Source of the DNA: Mucilaginibacter mali
GTDB taxonomy: Bacteria; Bacteroidota; Bacteroidia; Sphingobacteriales; Sphingobacteriaceae
Length of the DNA stretch: 64,000 nucleotides
Assembly: GCF_013283875.1 (NCBI RefSeq)
Contig: NZ_CP054139.1
Location: 4,464,001-4,528,000, forward strand
Direction of reading: 5' to 3'
The notes under the pieces are model-generated. The model was not told where the DNA came from. It made no database searches and saw only the letters and a list, made by a program, of their open reading frames with translations. Positions within the stretch are counted from its first letter, which is position 1; every line of letters starts with the position of its first letter. Shown here one piece after another: positions 41,097 through 47,970 of the stretch. A program made the translations under genes and the position numbers.

Positions 41097-42899
41097 TGAG
41101 GCTGTATCATAAATCATGGTATGGCCTCTTTTTTATTTGTGCATAATTTATTGGAATAAAGAGGGGTATTTAGTTGATATAATAATCTGATTTTCATATA
41201 TTTATGTATCGAAAGTAGCGTAGTATGTCCTCTAAAAGACCTGTATTCAAGCCCTACCAGCAACGGCAGTTGATGGCTATTCCTCCAACACTTGACGAAT
41301 TAGTTCCGGCATCGCACCCGGTGCGTGTAGTTAACGATGTGATCGACAGGCTCTATCTGGAACCATTGCTGAAAGCTTATCATATCCGCGGGAGTTCAAG
41401 CTATCACCCGCAAATGTTGTTAAAGGTGCTGGTATATGGGTATGTAACCAACACCTACTCCAGCCGAAAGCTGGCAGCAGCCTGCCGGGAAAGCGTTTAC
41501 CTGATGTGGCTGAGTTCGATGAACTATCCTGATCATAATACGATCAACCGTTTCCGGGGCGTACGTTTGAAGCATGCGCTGCGTGATGTGTTCGAAGATG
41601 TGGTGAAACTTTTGGCAGAGGAAGGCCTGCTCAGTATTGAAGAAGTGAATACGGACGGGACAAAGATAGAGGCGAATGCAAACCGGTATACCTTTGTCTG
41701 GAAGAAAGCGATTCAGACCAATAAGGAAAAGATGAAAAAGCAGCTGTCAGAGATATGGGACTATGCCCAAAGCGTAGCAAAAGAAGAAGACAGGCTGCCT
41801 GATCCGCCTGACTTTACTGTTATTGACAGTGAAAAGGTCAATGCCGCAGTAGATAAACTCAATGAGAAGCTTTCCTCGCGTGAGGATGTTTCCAAACAGG
41901 TCAAAAGCAAGCTGCGGTATATCAGCAAACATTACCCGCAGGCCATTGCCCGCTATGAGCAGCAGGAAGCTCTGCTGGGTGAACGCAACAGCTATTCCAA
42001 GACCGATACGGATGCCACATTCATGCGGATGAAGGAAGACCACATGAAAAACGGCCAGTTAAAACCGGGGTATAATGTTCAGATATCCACATCCAACCAG
42101 TTCATTGTCAATTACACCATTCACTCCAACACCACAGACACCAATACATTAAGTGCTCATTTAGCGCAGCATGAAGTCAGCTTTGGCAAAGCACCGCAAG
42201 TGCTTACAGCCGATGCCGGATATGGCTCCGAGGAGAACTACACGCGGTTGGAACAAAAAGGAACAATCGCCTTTGTAAAGTATGGGATGTTCGATAAGGA
42301 ACAAAATGAGAATCACAACAACAAGCACCCTTTTGCAGCAAATAAGCTTTTTTACAACCAGGAGAAAGATTGTTACATCTGCCCGATGGGCCAGCAAATG
42401 AATTTCATCGGAACAAGTAAAAGAAAAACAAGCACGGAGTTTGAACAAACGGTAAAAAGATACCAGGCAGTTAACTGCGCTAACTGTCCGCTGAACGGTA
42501 TTTGCCATAAATCAAAAGGGAATCGGATCATTGAAATCAATGAAAACCTGAACCGCCTGAAACAAAAGGCGCACGAGCTGTTAAACAGTGAAGAAGGCAT
42601 ACAACGGCGAAAGAAACGCTGCTTTGATGTAGAACCTGTATTTGGTAATATTAAGCAGAACCATGGCTTTAAACGGTTTATGCTCCGCGGCAAGGAAAAA
42701 GTAGAAATAGAATGGGGTTTAGTTGCAATCGCACAAAATCTAAGGAAAAAAGCGGCTTAAATGAGTCGTTTTACCACTCAGGTTCGCCCAAGAAAGCTAC
42801 CCCCTCCCCCTCAAAAAATTCTATAGAAACTCAATACCAAATTCAGCTATTAGGCTAAAAAAATAAAGACCGCATCATTTGATTTATGATACGGCCTCA
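41097..42899 (+). mobile_element. IS1182-family insertion sequence
   Basis: An 1803-bp element bounded by imperfect inverted repeats: TGAGGCTGTATCATAAATCA on the left, and the complement of the right end reads TGAGGCCGTATCATAAATCA. Contains a single transposase gene. I see no direct target repeat at the ends (TCTGCA on the left, CTTTAATA on the right). It lies inside the loop of a PR1 repeat. Confidence 0.9.
41225..42760 (+). CDS. IS1182-family transposase
   Basis: A 511-residue DDE transposase, full length with no frameshift, so possibly active. The N-terminal domain (KPYQQRQLMAIPPTLDELVP, DUF772-like) is followed by the catalytic region: Asp in VNTDGTKIEANANRYT, Asp in VLTADAGYGSEENY, and Glu in FDVEPVFGNIKQNHGFKRF. 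A cysteine cluster (CYICPMGQQ, CANCPLNGIC) probably binds zinc. Belongs to IS1182/IS5-like groups; other copies elsewhere in the genome are expected. Confidence 0.95.
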   Translation: MSSKRPVFKPYQQRQLMAIPPTLDELVPASHPVRVVNDVIDRLYLEPLLKAYHIRGSSSYHPQMLLKVLVYGYVTNTYSSRKLAAACRESVYLMWLSSMNYPDHNTINRFRGVRLKHALRDVFEDVVKLLAEEGLLSIEEVNTDGTKIEANANRYTFVWKKAIQTNKEKMKKQLSEIWDYAQSVAKEEDRLPDPPDFTVIDSEKVNAAVDKLNEKLSSREDVSKQVKSKLRYISKHYPQAIARYEQQEALLGERNSYSKTDTDATFMRMKEDHMKNGQLKPGYNVQISTSNQFIVNYTIHSNTTDTNTLSAHLAQHEVSFGKAPQVLTADAGYGSEENYTRLEQKGTIAFVKYGMFDKEQNENHNNKHPFAANKLFYNQEKDCYICPMGQQMNFIGTSKRKTSTEFEQTVKRYQAVNCANCPLNGICHKSKGNRIIEINENLNRLKQKAHELLNSEEGIQRRKKRCFDVEPVFGNIKQNHGFKRFMLRGKEKVEIEWGLVAIAQNLRKKAA

Positions 42900-42964
42900 C
42901 TTTAATATCCCTCTTTCGCCAAAGGTGAGAGAGGGTGGTATAGCGAAGCGTAGACCGGGTGAGT
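42900..42964. repeat. right half of the split PR1 palindrome
   Basis: CTTTAATATCCCTCTTTCGCC then GAGAGAGGGTGG...AGACCGGGTGAGT, the right arm that belongs with 41020-41096. Confidence 0.85.
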
Positions 42965-43019
42965 CCACGCCACAACAGCTCAACATAAACCCGGGCGAAA
43001 CGGAAACCCCACAGCGAAA

Positions 43020-43092
43020 CGGTAGCCCTTGCACCAGGAGCGAGGTTTGTAGCGTAGCACGGGAACAACCACTTAACAGTAGCACCGGCATT
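43020..43092. repeat. partial copy of the cassette-arm repeat
   Basis: GAGCGAGGTTTGTAGCGTAGC, followed by AACAACC...AGTAGCACCGGCATTGC and TTTTCAAAAAG, resembles the right arm of the XRE cassette (26855-26920). With the split PR1 repeat this fills the 359-bp gap between the transposase and the next gene. Confidence 0.55.
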
Positions 43093-43119
43093 GCTTTTCA
43101 AAAAGAATAAACAGAAATT

Positions 43120-43893
43120 TTAGGGCTGTTTTACAGGCGGTGTAACATCGTTTAATTTGGGTTGGGATACCACACCTAATTCCTTATAGCTTTTGTACGA
43201 TTTACGGATATACTCGATCACCTCATAATCGCCCCATTTCAGCAGGTCTTCGTGCGATGGGGTGTAAGCTTCCATAAAGCGGGGGATCTCTTCGTCGGAC
43301 ATATTGGTTACCCGCTTTACGATCATCTTATTGTATTTACGGCTGTCCTGCGCCGCTTCAAGATCTTTTTTAGACATGGCCGCGAAGTGGCGGGCATCTT
43401 TAGCATCCTTACCAAATACCGAATACAAGGCATTAAGCGGCGAAGTTACCGCCGACAAGGCCGATGGCTTACCACCAGCGTAAACGCCTTTTTTACGGTA
43501 ATCATCTATATAGCTGTTTACCTCCTGCTGCTTGGTTTGGCCCACAATATCCACCTGCTTAAGCATGATAGCCTTTTGAATGAAGACAACCATGTCTGAT
43601 GTATTATTCACCAATACCTTCAGCGGTGTATATTCGGTTTTGGCAAATTCAAGCGTATCGCCAATGGCGGCTTTGATGGTAAAGCTGCCCAACTCGTCGG
43701 TTACGATAACGGCGTTGGTGTTTTTGTTGGTTACCAGCCCCTGCGCCACACGCACGGTAGTGCCCCTGGTACATACAAAGCCGGCAATATTATGCTCGAT
43801 ACGGGTTTGCGCCCGCAAGCCGATGGCAAAGCAACTGGCCACTATTAGCAGCAGCCATTTTTTATGAGTTAAAAGCATTCTTGTTATTCCCAT
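43120..43893 (-). CDS. carboxypeptidase-regulatory-like domain protein
   Basis: A 257-residue exported protein (signal LLLIVASCFAIGLRAQ). Residues about 35-110 form a CarboxypepD_reg-like beta-sandwich (IAGFVCTRGTTVRVAQGLV, TDELGSFTIKAAIGDTLEF). The rest is helical (KKDLEAAQDSRKYNKMIVKR) and ends in a Pro-rich tail. No enzyme motif. The family is found with outer-membrane proteins; role unknown. The start could also be the second ATG (MLLTHKK). Confidence 0.82.
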   Translation of the reverse strand: MGITRMLLTHKKWLLLIVASCFAIGLRAQTRIEHNIAGFVCTRGTTVRVAQGLVTNKNTNAVIVTDELGSFTIKAAIGDTLEFAKTEYTPLKVLVNNTSDMVVFIQKAIMLKQVDIVGQTKQQEVNSYIDDYRKKGVYAGGKPSALSAVTSPLNALYSVFGKDAKDARHFAAMSKKDLEAAQDSRKYNKMIVKRVTNMSDEEIPRFMEAYTPSHEDLLKWGDYEVIEYIRKSYKSYKELGVVSQPKLNDVTPPVKQP

Positions 43894-43990
43894 GTAAAAG
43901 TAAACATTACCAGCATTTTAAAATGCTAAAAAATGTTAAAGTATATGTGCCTCTGTTAAAGGCGCTAAGCGCCAAGCCAAAATTATTTCC

Positions 43991-43998
43991 TATCTTTG
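43991..43998 (+). promoter_or_regulatory. -7 box directly before yicC
   Basis: TATCTTTG matches TAnnTTTG; the yicC ATG follows after three bases (GCG would be read as CGC). This implies a leaderless transcript. Confidence 0.55.
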
Positions 43999-44001
43999 CG
44001 C

Positions 44002-44877
44002 ATGATAAAATCCATGACAGGGTATGGAATTGCCAGTTTTGACGCGGGCACAACAAAGTATACCGTCGAGATCAAATCCCTGAACAGCAAATTTCTTGAG
44101 CTATCGCTGCGCATCCCCAAAAACTTTTCGGATAAGGAATTTCAGCTTCGCACCGAGTGTAACAAGCAGATAGAGCGCGGCAAGGTAAGCCTTTCCATCA
44201 ACGTTGAAAAAACCGATGCTACCGTTAAGGCGGCCGGTATTAACACGCAATTGCTGAAACAATACTTCGATCAGCTAAAGGCGGTTAGTATTGATTTAAA
44301 CGAGCCGACCGGCAATTTATTACAATTGGCGCTGGGTTTGCCCGATGTGGTTAGGTTTGATGAAGACAGCGTATCGGAAGAGGAATGGAAGATAGTAGAG
44401 AAGACTTTTCAGCAAGCGTTGAAAAACTTTCAGCAGTTCCGCGCCGATGAGGGCAGCGTGCTGGAGCAGGATGCCAAACACCGCATCGGCCTGATCATGA
44501 ATAACCTGGCGGCCGTTGCCGTTGAAGAACCAAAGCGTGTACCGGTGATCCGCGAACGCCTGAACAACTTTTTGGCAGAAGCCGCCGGCCGAGAGAATGT
44601 AGACCAGAACCGCCTGGAGCAGGAACTGATCTATTACATTGATAAGCTGGATATTACCGAAGAGAAAACAAGATTAAGCACCCATTGTAATTATTTTTTA
44701 GAGACGCTGCAAAGCGCCGATGCCAATGGCAAAAAGCTGGGCTTTATATCGCAGGAGATAGGTCGCGAGATCAATACCATCGGCTCTAAAGCCAACGATG
44801 CCGGCATACAAAAGCTGGTAGTGGGCATGAAGGAAGAATTGGAGAAAATAAAGGAACAACTGCTTAACGTTTTATAA
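44002..44877 (+). CDS. yicC: YicC family endoribonuclease
   Basis: A 291-residue YicC protein. N-terminal MIKSMTGYGIASFDAGTTKY and VEIKSLNSKFLELSLRIP, and C-terminal DIEEE-type stretch (LDITEEKTRLSTHCNYFLE, GFISQEIGREINTIGSKAND) are hallmarks of the family; E. coli YicC is an endoribonuclease. ATG at 44002 (a TTG two codons upstream lies in the promoter box). It stands upstream of gmk, as I recall in many bacteria. Confidence 0.94.
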   Translation: MIKSMTGYGIASFDAGTTKYTVEIKSLNSKFLELSLRIPKNFSDKEFQLRTECNKQIERGKVSLSINVEKTDATVKAAGINTQLLKQYFDQLKAVSIDLNEPTGNLLQLALGLPDVVRFDEDSVSEEEWKIVEKTFQQALKNFQQFRADEGSVLEQDAKHRIGLIMNNLAAVAVEEPKRVPVIRERLNNFLAEAAGRENVDQNRLEQELIYYIDKLDITEEKTRLSTHCNYFLETLQSADANGKKLGFISQEIGREINTIGSKANDAGIQKLVVGMKEELEKIKEQLLNVL

Positions 44878-44881
44878 ATGC

Positions 44882-44971
44882 GTTCATAGTTGATGGTTCA
44901 TAGTTTATGGTAGGATACCAGAAGCTATGGCCCAACAAAATGCTATGAACCATGAACAATGAACTATGAAC
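44882..44971. repeat. GTTCAT-family palindrome spanning the gmk start codon
   Basis: GTTCATAGTTGATGGTTCATAG on the left and CTATGAACCATGAACAATG, CTATGAAC on the right, with GGCCC-type loop. The gmk ATG at 44966 is one of four ATG words produced by the repeat. Confidence 0.85.
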
Positions 44972-45538
44972 CCAGACGGTAAACTCATTATATTTTCGGC
45001 GCCATCGGGGGCAGGCAAAACCACTATTGTGCGGCACCTGCTGGGTAAATTCCCCGAGCTGGAGTTTTCTATATCGGCCACCACGCGCGAACCACGCGGC
45101 ACCGAGGTTGACCAAAAGGATTACTACTTCATCAGCAAAGAAGAATTTCTGCACCGCATTGCCAAAAAGCAGTTTGTGGAGTTTGAGGAAGTTTACTCAG
45201 GCACCTTTTACGGCACCCTGCGCGAAGAGATCGAGCGTATTTGGGCCAAAGGCAAAACCGTGATATTTGATATAGATGTAGAAGGCGGCATGCACCTGAA
45301 GCGTAAATACGATGGACAAGCTATGGCCATATTCGTTCAGCCACCGTCGCTTGAGGTGTTGAAGCAACGCCTGTCTGGCCGTGGTACCGATAGTCCTGAG
45401 AAATTGCAGGAGCGTTTTGATAAAGCGGAGAAGGAACTGAACTACGCGCCGCAATTTGATATTATCTTAAAAAATCACGATCTTCAGACAGCGTGCCAGG
45501 AAGCTGAGGATCTGGTAAAACAATTTTTAGCCCCCTAA
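44966..45538 (+). CDS. gmk: guanylate kinase
   Basis: A 190-residue guanylate kinase converting GMP to GDP. P-loop APSGAGKTT, GMP-binding STTREPRGTEVDQKDYYF (S/ATTREPR) and FEEVYSGTFYGT, then IFDIDVEGG. Full length. The first three codons come from the right arm of the GTTCAT repeat (ATG AAC CCA), and an in-frame stop lies just before them, so no other start exists upstream. The last residues (Leu-Ala-Pro) and the stop codon come from the CCCCCTAA repeat downstream. Confidence 0.96.
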   Translation: MNPDGKLIIFSAPSGAGKTTIVRHLLGKFPELEFSISATTREPRGTEVDQKDYYFISKEEFLHRIAKKQFVEFEEVYSGTFYGTLREEIERIWAKGKTVIFDIDVEGGMHLKRKYDGQAMAIFVQPPSLEVLKQRLSGRGTDSPEKLQERFDKAEKELNYAPQFDIILKNHDLQTACQEAEDLVKQFLAP

Positions 45539-45596
45539 CCCCCTAAGGGGGGACAGGATTTCAAAGCTCCCCCTTTAGGGGGCCCGGGGGGCTTGA
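45531..45596. repeat. CCCCCTAA hairpin repeat at the gmk end
   Basis: GCCCCCTAACCCCCTAAGGGG and CCCCCTTTAGGGGG form a hairpin between gmk and nadD. The first TAA is the gmk stop. Confidence 0.8.
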
Positions 45597-45607
45597 GGTC
45601 GTTGCAG

Positions 45608-46183
45608 ATGAAAATAGGTTTATTTTTCGGTTCGTTTAATCCCATCCATATTGGCCATTTAATTATAGCCAACTATATGGCCAATCATACCGAGCTCGAC
45701 AAGGTATGGCTGGTGGTATCGCCGCAAAATCCTTTTAAAAAATATGGCGACCTGGTAAACACCTACGATCGCCTGGAGATGGCCAAACTGGCTACCGATA
45801 ATTCTAATAACATTAAGGTAAGTGATGTAGAGCTGAAACTGCCGCAGCCATCGTACACCATTGATACCCTTGCCCACCTGAAGGAAAAATACCCTGAGCA
45901 CGAATTCGCCATTATTATGGGATCCGACAATTTGGCCAGCCTGCACAAGTGGAAGAATTATAAACTCATTCTGCGCGATTACCGCATTTATGTATACCCC
46001 CGCCCCGGCTATGAAAATGCCGAACTGGCATCGCATCCATCGGTAACCATCACTATGACGCCGTTGATGGAGCTATCGGCCACCTTTATCCGTAAATCAC
46101 TGGCCGAGGGGAAGAATATACAGTACTTTGTTCCTGACCCAGTGCTGGAGTTTATAGATAGCAAGAGCTTGTATAAGCATTGA
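45608..46183 (+). CDS. nadD: nicotinate-nucleotide adenylyltransferase
   Basis: A 191-residue NadD making deamido-NAD from nicotinate mononucleotide and ATP. GLFFGSFNPIHIGHLIIA (the GxFxPxHxGH nucleotidyl-transferase motif), VSPQNPFKK, and C-terminal ELSATFIRKSLAEGKNIQYFVP (ISSTxxR). Start at ATG 45608; the upstream TTG frame lies in the repeat. Cytosolic. It follows gmk after the hairpin repeat, presumably on one transcript. Confidence 0.96.
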   Translation: MKIGLFFGSFNPIHIGHLIIANYMANHTELDKVWLVVSPQNPFKKYGDLVNTYDRLEMAKLATDNSNNIKVSDVELKLPQPSYTIDTLAHLKEKYPEHEFAIIMGSDNLASLHKWKNYKLILRDYRIYVYPRPGYENAELASHPSVTITMTPLMELSATFIRKSLAEGKNIQYFVPDPVLEFIDSKSLYKH

Positions 46184-46217
46184 TATTTTGCTAACTTTAT
46201 AAAAAGGAGAAAAGGGA

Positions 46218-46394
46218 ATGATCACTAAGGACACATTACACCAATTAATAGATCACATGCCGGAGGATTTTTCGCCATCTGATGTTATTGAGGAGATCAA
46301 ATTACTGCAAAAGTTAGAGATATCCGAACAACAAATAGCCGATGGTGAAGGTGAAGATTGGGAGGATATAAAAAAGGAAATGGACCTGTGGTGA
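46218..46394 (+). CDS. small antitoxin, partner of the ParE/RelE-like toxin
   Basis: A 58-residue acidic protein, MITKDTLHQLIDHMPEDFS and VIEEIKLLQKLEISEQQIA, too short for standard ORF cut-offs. It overlaps the toxin start (GTGGTGA). Preceded by AAGGAGAAAAGGGA, a good Shine-Dalgarno sequence, unlike most genes in the window. It resembles ParD-like or DUF-type addiction antitoxins without a visible ribbon-helix-helix. Function is inferred from position. Confidence 0.75.
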   Translation: MITKDTLHQLIDHMPEDFSPSDVIEEIKLLQKLEISEQQIADGEGEDWEDIKKEMDLW

Positions 46395-46702
46395 AAATTA
46401 TCTTTTCAAAGATTGCCAAGAGGGATCTAAAGCATATCTACAATTATATCAAACAAGATTCTGTAAGATATGCTATCCTTGAAAAGGAAAAGCTCAAAAC
46501 AGCTATCGATAAACTATATTTTCAACCTGATTTAGGCAAGGTCTTCCCTAAGTTTAATGATGAACGGTATCGGGAATTAATTCATAGTCATTATAGCATA
46601 ATTTATAAAATCGAGTCTTCAAAACAAATACTAATACTTAGTATCCATCACCACGCCCGTTTGTTATCGAATAATCCAGCCTTTTCGGATGACGATGAAT
46701 AA
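46391..46702 (+). CDS. ParE/RelE-family toxin
   Basis: A 103-residue toxin. VKIIFSKIAKRDLKHIYNYI is the classic ParE N-terminus (strand, then paired helices), DLGKVFPKFNDERYRELIHS and HYSIIYKIESSKQILILSIHHHARL form the C-terminal sheet. Starts at GTG 46391 (46388 is possible); the coding start overlaps the antitoxin stop. ParE members target DNA gyrase, RelE members ribosome-bound mRNA; which applies is unknown. Followed directly by a CCACAAAG half-repeat. Confidence 0.88.
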   Translation: MKIIFSKIAKRDLKHIYNYIKQDSVRYAILEKEKLKTAIDKLYFQPDLGKVFPKFNDERYRELIHSHYSIIYKIESSKQILILSIHHHARLLSNNPAFSDDDE

Positions 46703-46705
46703 CTT

Positions 46706-46756
46706 TCTTTGTGATCTTTGTGATTCTCTCTTTGTGCCCTTTGTGGTTAAATAACC
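46706..46756. repeat. half copy of the CCACAAAG repeat
   Basis: CTTTGTGATCTTTGTGATTC, then CCTTTGTGGTTAAATAACC; only the right arm is present. It ends just before the miaE promoter. Confidence 0.7.
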
Positions 46757-46762
46757 ATATGC

Positions 46763-46770
46763 TACCTTTG
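46763..46770 (+). promoter_or_regulatory. -7 box before miaE
   Basis: TACCTTTG matches TAnnTTTG, four bases before the GTG start, giving a leaderless or almost leaderless mRNA. Confidence 0.5.
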
Positions 46771-46774
46771 CTCC

Positions 46775-47374
46775 GTGAGCGAGAAAACCATCCTTAAACT
46801 GCAACTCCCTACCGACCCGCAATGGGTAAAAAACGTGGTAGAAGGCAATATTGAAGAGATATTGACCGACCATGCTTACTGCGAGCAGAAGGCGGCCAGC
46901 AATGCCATTACCCTCATTATCCAAAACCCTGAAATGAATGACCTGGTGCAGGAAATGGCCCTGCTGGTTCAGGAAGAGATGGACCACTTTAAACGTGTAC
47001 ACGATATCATCCTTCAGCGTGGCTATGTTTTGGGTAAAGAACGTAAAGACGATTATGTTGGCGAACTGGTGAAGTTTATGAAAAAGGGCGGTTCACGCAG
47101 CCAGCAAAGGGTAGACAGGTTACTGTTCTCGGCCATGATAGAGGCCCGCAGCTGTGAGCGTTTTAAGGTATTGTCCGAAAACATCAACGATGCGCAACTA
47201 TCCGATTTTTACTACGAACTGATGGTGAGCGAAGCTACCCATTATGCCACCTTTATACGCCTGGCCCGCAAATATGCCGATGGCATTGATGTGGATACCC
47301 GCTGGGCCGAATACCTGGCCTACGAAGCCGAAGTGATCAAGAATTACGGTAAGCGGGAAACGATACACGGGTAG
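46775..47374 (+). CDS. miaE: tRNA-(ms2io6A)-hydroxylase
   Basis: A 199-residue non-haem diiron monooxygenase acting on ms2i6A at position 37 of UNN-decoding tRNAs. Iron ligands are in DHAYCEQKA (Glu, preceded by His), LVQEEMDHF (ExxH), EARSCERF (Glu) and SEATHYATF (ExxH). GTG start at 46775 fits the family length. Cytosolic. Probably has its own promoter. Confidence 0.93.
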   Translation: MSEKTILKLQLPTDPQWVKNVVEGNIEEILTDHAYCEQKAASNAITLIIQNPEMNDLVQEMALLVQEEMDHFKRVHDIILQRGYVLGKERKDDYVGELVKFMKKGGSRSQQRVDRLLFSAMIEARSCERFKVLSENINDAQLSDFYYELMVSEATHYATFIRLARKYADGIDVDTRWAEYLAYEAEVIKNYGKRETIHG

Positions 47375-47377
47375 GAC

Positions 47378-47440
47378 GGCGAAAAGCTGAAAGGTTAAGG
47401 CAAAAAGCTTTTGGCCTTGTGCTTTCTGCTTTCCGCTTGC
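47378..47440. repeat. copy of the TTTTTGCC repeat (inverse orientation)
   Basis: GAAAAGCTGAAAGGTTAAGGC followed by AAAAAGCTTTTGGCC; its complement matches 3992-4034 in CTTTTTGCC, AACCTTTC and CGCC words. Confidence 0.5.
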
Positions 47441-47453
47441 TATATTTACCCCT

Positions 47454-47828
47454 ATGAAAAAGCTATTACTATTCTGCATTCCGCTGGCTTTGCTTTTCGC
47501 TTGCGATAAAGCCCATAAAACCGAATTAATTAACGATGGCGGCAGCGACAGCCTGGTGATCACCAGCGTGCGCGATACATTCAACAAATTTAAGAGCAGC
47601 TATTACGTAAACGTAATGCTGAAGAATACCGCTAAAACCAAGGCCGAAGGCTTTGTGGTAACTGCCAAATACATGGATCAGACCGACGGTATCGTTGCCG
47701 AATCATCAGGCGGCGCGGGCAAGACCCTTGCCCCCGGCGATAGCTTGCTGATCGAGAATTCGTACAGCTTTTCTTCGATGAAGGAACTGCCTTATAAGGT
47801 TAAGGTATCGGCTAAGAAGATGTTTTAA
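47454..47828 (+). CDS. small lipoprotein with FxLYD-like domain
   Basis: A 124-residue lipoprotein: signal MKKLLLFCIPLALLFACDK with the lipid-modified Cys in LLFAC. The mature part (LVITSVRDTFNKFKSSYYVNVM, NTAKTKAEGFVVTAKYMD, KTLAPGDSLLIEN) looks like a single immunoglobulin-like FxLYD domain with alternating strands. Role unknown. Followed by a large nested palindrome. Confidence 0.8.
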   Translation: MKKLLLFCIPLALLFACDKAHKTELINDGGSDSLVITSVRDTFNKFKSSYYVNVMLKNTAKTKAEGFVVTAKYMDQTDGIVAESSGGAGKTLAPGDSLLIENSYSFSSMKELPYKVKVSAKKMF

Positions 47829-47835
47829 ATTATAT

Positions 47836-47970
47836 AGTCCGAAAGTCAGTAAAGACCGGTAGTCCGAAAGAGCAGCTTCAAAAGATCAAAAGCGCATTGG
47901 TCCCCAATGCGCTTTTATTGTATGCATACTTTTATCTTTCGGACTACCGGTCTTTACTGACTTTCGGACT
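47836..47970. repeat. 36-bp perfect inverted repeat around a terminator hairpin
   Basis: 47836-47871 and 47935-47970 are exact reverse complements (AGTCCGAAAGTCAGTAAAG ... TAGTCCGAAAGA). Each arm contains two copies of TAGTCCGAAAG-type words. Within the 63-bp centre, AAAAGCGCATTGG (47888-47900) pairs with CCAATGCGCTTTT (47904-47916). It lies between convergent genes and would terminate both. Confidence 0.92.
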
